64,000 nt of DNA from contig OY856410.1 in assembly GCA_963693085.1 (NCBI GenBank), positions 885,654,335 to 885,718,334 of the forward strand, given 5' to 3'. This DNA is from Alisma plantago-aquatica. Taxonomy: Eukaryota > Streptophyta > Magnoliopsida > Alismatales > Alismataceae. The first letter of the stretch is position 1; each line of letters starts with the position of its first letter. This document shows positions 61,000 through 64,000 of the stretch, piece by piece. Position numbers and translations under genes: made by a program. Under the pieces are notes generated by a model. That model ran no database searches. It worked only from the letters and a program-made list of their open reading frames with translations, and had not been told where the DNA came from.

Positions 61000-62368
61000 T
61001 TTAATCTTAAGTTCCCTATTTATTGAAAAAATCCCATTATTGGCTCATCCTTCATCGAACCATAACCAATAACCATATGGATCAATCTAGCAATAATGGA
61101 ATGTATATTCTGTTCACTAAATCATATGAAATTTTAGCCAACCCCATCAGTATTTATGTAGTTCATACCTATGAGGAGAGACAGAGAATAAAGAAAATTT
61201 TCAACGCAAATTGGAATTTGCGACAAATACAAGTGGATATGGATTGATAAAGCATTCTTGGAAAAAGATTATACCATTTGGACATAGACAGACTTATGGA
61301 GTCTTGTATAGAATATAAAAATTGATCCAAATTCGACCTATTATGATATGATATCACAATCTGATTAGTTATAAAAAAGTTCACGATTTAATCCATTCTC
61401 TGTGAATGGGATAAAGACAAAAAAACAATATAATTGGGAGATGTATGGAGTTGATTTTCACTTAAGACTTAATGCTCAAAAAGGAATTTGTGGACTCTTT
61501 TTGATATGATAATAGAATTCATAGAATATGAAATATGATTGAAGTGGTTAATAGGAATTCTATTTATCAAGTACATACAAATAGAGTTATGTAGCTATCT
61601 ATATATCTTTTATCATAGTTCTGCTTGGAGCACCATAGTTTGTGCTATATCATAAATTCTCCATTCTCTTCCATATGCTCAATGAAAAATTCAAGTATGA
61701 TGAATCTACAAAATATGTGAATAAAATACTTAACTCGGGACCCGTATAACAATTTCTATTCTAGGGTTTACATATATACATAATTATTGTTATAATTGCA
61801 AAAAGATTGATTATTGAAAATCATTTGATTAGTTATAATTCATTTTTGTTTTCTTATGTCATTAAGAAAAAATTTAGATAGAAATTGAAAAACTATTCGT
61901 TATATTAATTCTAATCTATTCTATGGATCTATTGAAAAAGGGGGGACATTTTTAATTTGTTTTAATGTAATTAGTTTGAATTATTATTTATATTGAATTT
62001 GAATTGTTATATAAATATATAAATAGGAATTGTTATCTATTGTTATATATTTATATATAATATTATATTTATATTGTTATATTTATATTGAATTTATTGA
62101 GTTGATATATATATATATGTGAGATATATTTATTGAGGTCCAATCCATTTGATTGAAGAGAATGATCTCAACCAGATAAGATCCCATAAGAAAGTGGCAA
62201 GATTGGATTCCTCTTTGTAATTTGGATTAAGTACAATGGTATTCAAGATATAAATCCAATAAAAAGAAACAAATGGTTTAGCAACCCCTCCTATTCCTAT
62301 AAAGTTAGGAATAGATAGAGAAAATTAGGAATGGGTCGAGTATATTTCTATCCATTTTGTATCGTTTT
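61000..62368 (+). other. Plastid-derived rpoB-trnC spacer
   Basis: AT-rich, with long TATATT-type stretches (62000-62120). No gene found. Short open frames here look like chance frames in spacer DNA. Confidence 0.7.
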
Positions 62369-62439
62369 GGTGACATGGCCAAGTGGTAAGGTGGGGGACT
62401 GCAAATCCTTTATCCCCAGTTCAAATTTGGGTGTCGCTT
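62369..62439 (+). tRNA. trnC-GCA: tRNA-Cys (GCA), plastid-type copy in nuclear DNA
   Basis: 71 bases from GGTGACATGGCCAAGTGGTA, with anticodon GCA at 62401-62403 in a GGGGGACTGCAAATCCTTTA context and the T-loop CAGTTCAAAT. Compared with the usual plastid gene there are only a few transitions. The acceptor stem still pairs if G-T pairs are allowed (GGTGACA with TGTCGCT). It is likely a non-functional copy because it sits in a decayed plastid insertion, although it could still fold. Confidence 0.9.
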
Positions 62440-63172
<733 letters not shown>

Positions 63173-64000
63173 TTGATTAATTGAATTGTATTGATTGTTT
63201 AATTGATCATTTTGCAAAGCATTTTAAGATCAAACTATGAATTCCTATGATAGTTGTATTTAAAAACTCAACTCAACAGAATACATAATGCATATAATAG
63301 TCTTTTTTTTAACTGAGTTTTTTCTAAATATTCTATCTAAATATTCAATTTTGATTTTTGAAAACTGTTCTTGATAGAATTCAATTCTAATTATGGATAT
63401 TACAGTGTGAAACAACAAATCTCCATTTTTTATTTATTTTGATTCGTTTATCTCTTTCTTTTTTGGTTCTAAGAAAAAGTCATTATTATGATGATATCTG
63501 TTTTCTACTGTAAATTACCTACTAACATCTTGGTTGTACAAAGAGGTTACACACATAATAAAAAATATTTTTGCTTGCGTCAAGCGATCCATATATTGCA
63601 CATTTAACTAAGATTTTAGACTCCTAGAAATTTTAGCTTTGCTTTATCAATTCATTTGATGTCACGTTTAAGCATGATACATCAGTGGGTCTACTACTCC
63701 TTTTTCCAATTTGAAAAAGTTACCATGGAGTTCGACAGATCATATGTTAACGCCCCAGTTGAGAACTTCTTGGAAATTCTAATCTAATTCTTCGGTTTCA
63801 CTTTTTTCCTTTTCTTTTTCTAATTTCTATTATTTCCGTTTGGAATTTCTTAGAATTTCTCTTAATTTCATTATTTATTTATCATTTTCAATAGATCCCA
63901 GGATCCCTATTTCTTTTTGAAAATGATATGAAACCAAAAAAATAGATTCTATATAATAGAGCAGTTGGCTTTCAATTATTTTGGATTGATTATTTTTTAT
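63173..64000 (+). other. Plastid-derived spacer downstream of petN
   Basis: AT-rich spacer. psbM, the usual next gene, is not visible before the window ends. Confidence 0.6.

Noticed and set aside
61023..61247. 74-codon plus-strand frame next to rpoB
   Set aside because: It lies in the rpoB-trnC spacer, where no gene is expected; it is most likely chance.

Overview
This is a repeat-only window from a plant nuclear genome. I see no intact host gene. It holds Ty3/gypsy and Ty1/copia LTR retrotransposons nested inside one another, plus decayed plastid DNA at the right end. A large, repeat-rich angiosperm nuclear genome is the natural reading. The rpoB remnant looks closer to monocot or magnoliid sequences than to core eudicots, but that is a weak inference.

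Layout. A broken copia element (D, + strand) survives only as two RNase H fragments (1848-2052 and 58397-58710), a polypurine tract and the start of its 3' LTR. An Athila-type gypsy element (C, minus strand, 2053-58391) split it and is flanked by AGGTT/AGGTC duplications. C reads right to left: 5' LTR (56814-58391), tRNA-Asp-type primer site, gag, protease, reverse transcriptase, RNase H, integrase, a long third ORF ending in an Ulp1-like cysteine protease domain, polypurine tract and 3' LTR (2053-3937).

Four later insertions break C. A 300-bp element (2709-3008) sits in its 3' LTR. A 5.6-kb solo LTR (E, 6115-11752, TSD TTGAG) sits in ORF3. A second, pol-less Athila element (F, about 15000-25604, minus strand) lies upstream of ORF3. 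A Tekay/Del-like gypsy element (A, 26853-51284, + strand, TSD GGGGT) sits in the integrase. Element A is itself split at the end of gag by a second Tekay/Del-like chromovirus (B, 32692-45573, + strand, TSD TTAAC), which has two about 4-kb LTRs and a C-terminal chromodomain. The nesting D<C<A<B gives a relative order of insertion. All ORFs carry stops and frameshifts, so nothing here looks autonomous.

The left edge (1-1540) is a fragment of another LTR of the E family. From about 58873 to the right edge is a decayed nuclear plastid insertion with the usual order rpoB (minus), trnC-GCA (+), petN (+).

Most unusual points: the Ulp1-like domain ending ORF3 of C; a possible leader intron shared by the long-LTR chromoviruses, with a GTAAGT-like donor inside the LTR and a TGCAG acceptor just before gag; family-specific short palindromes clustered inside the LTRs; and the pol-less Athila F with a rearranged 5' end.
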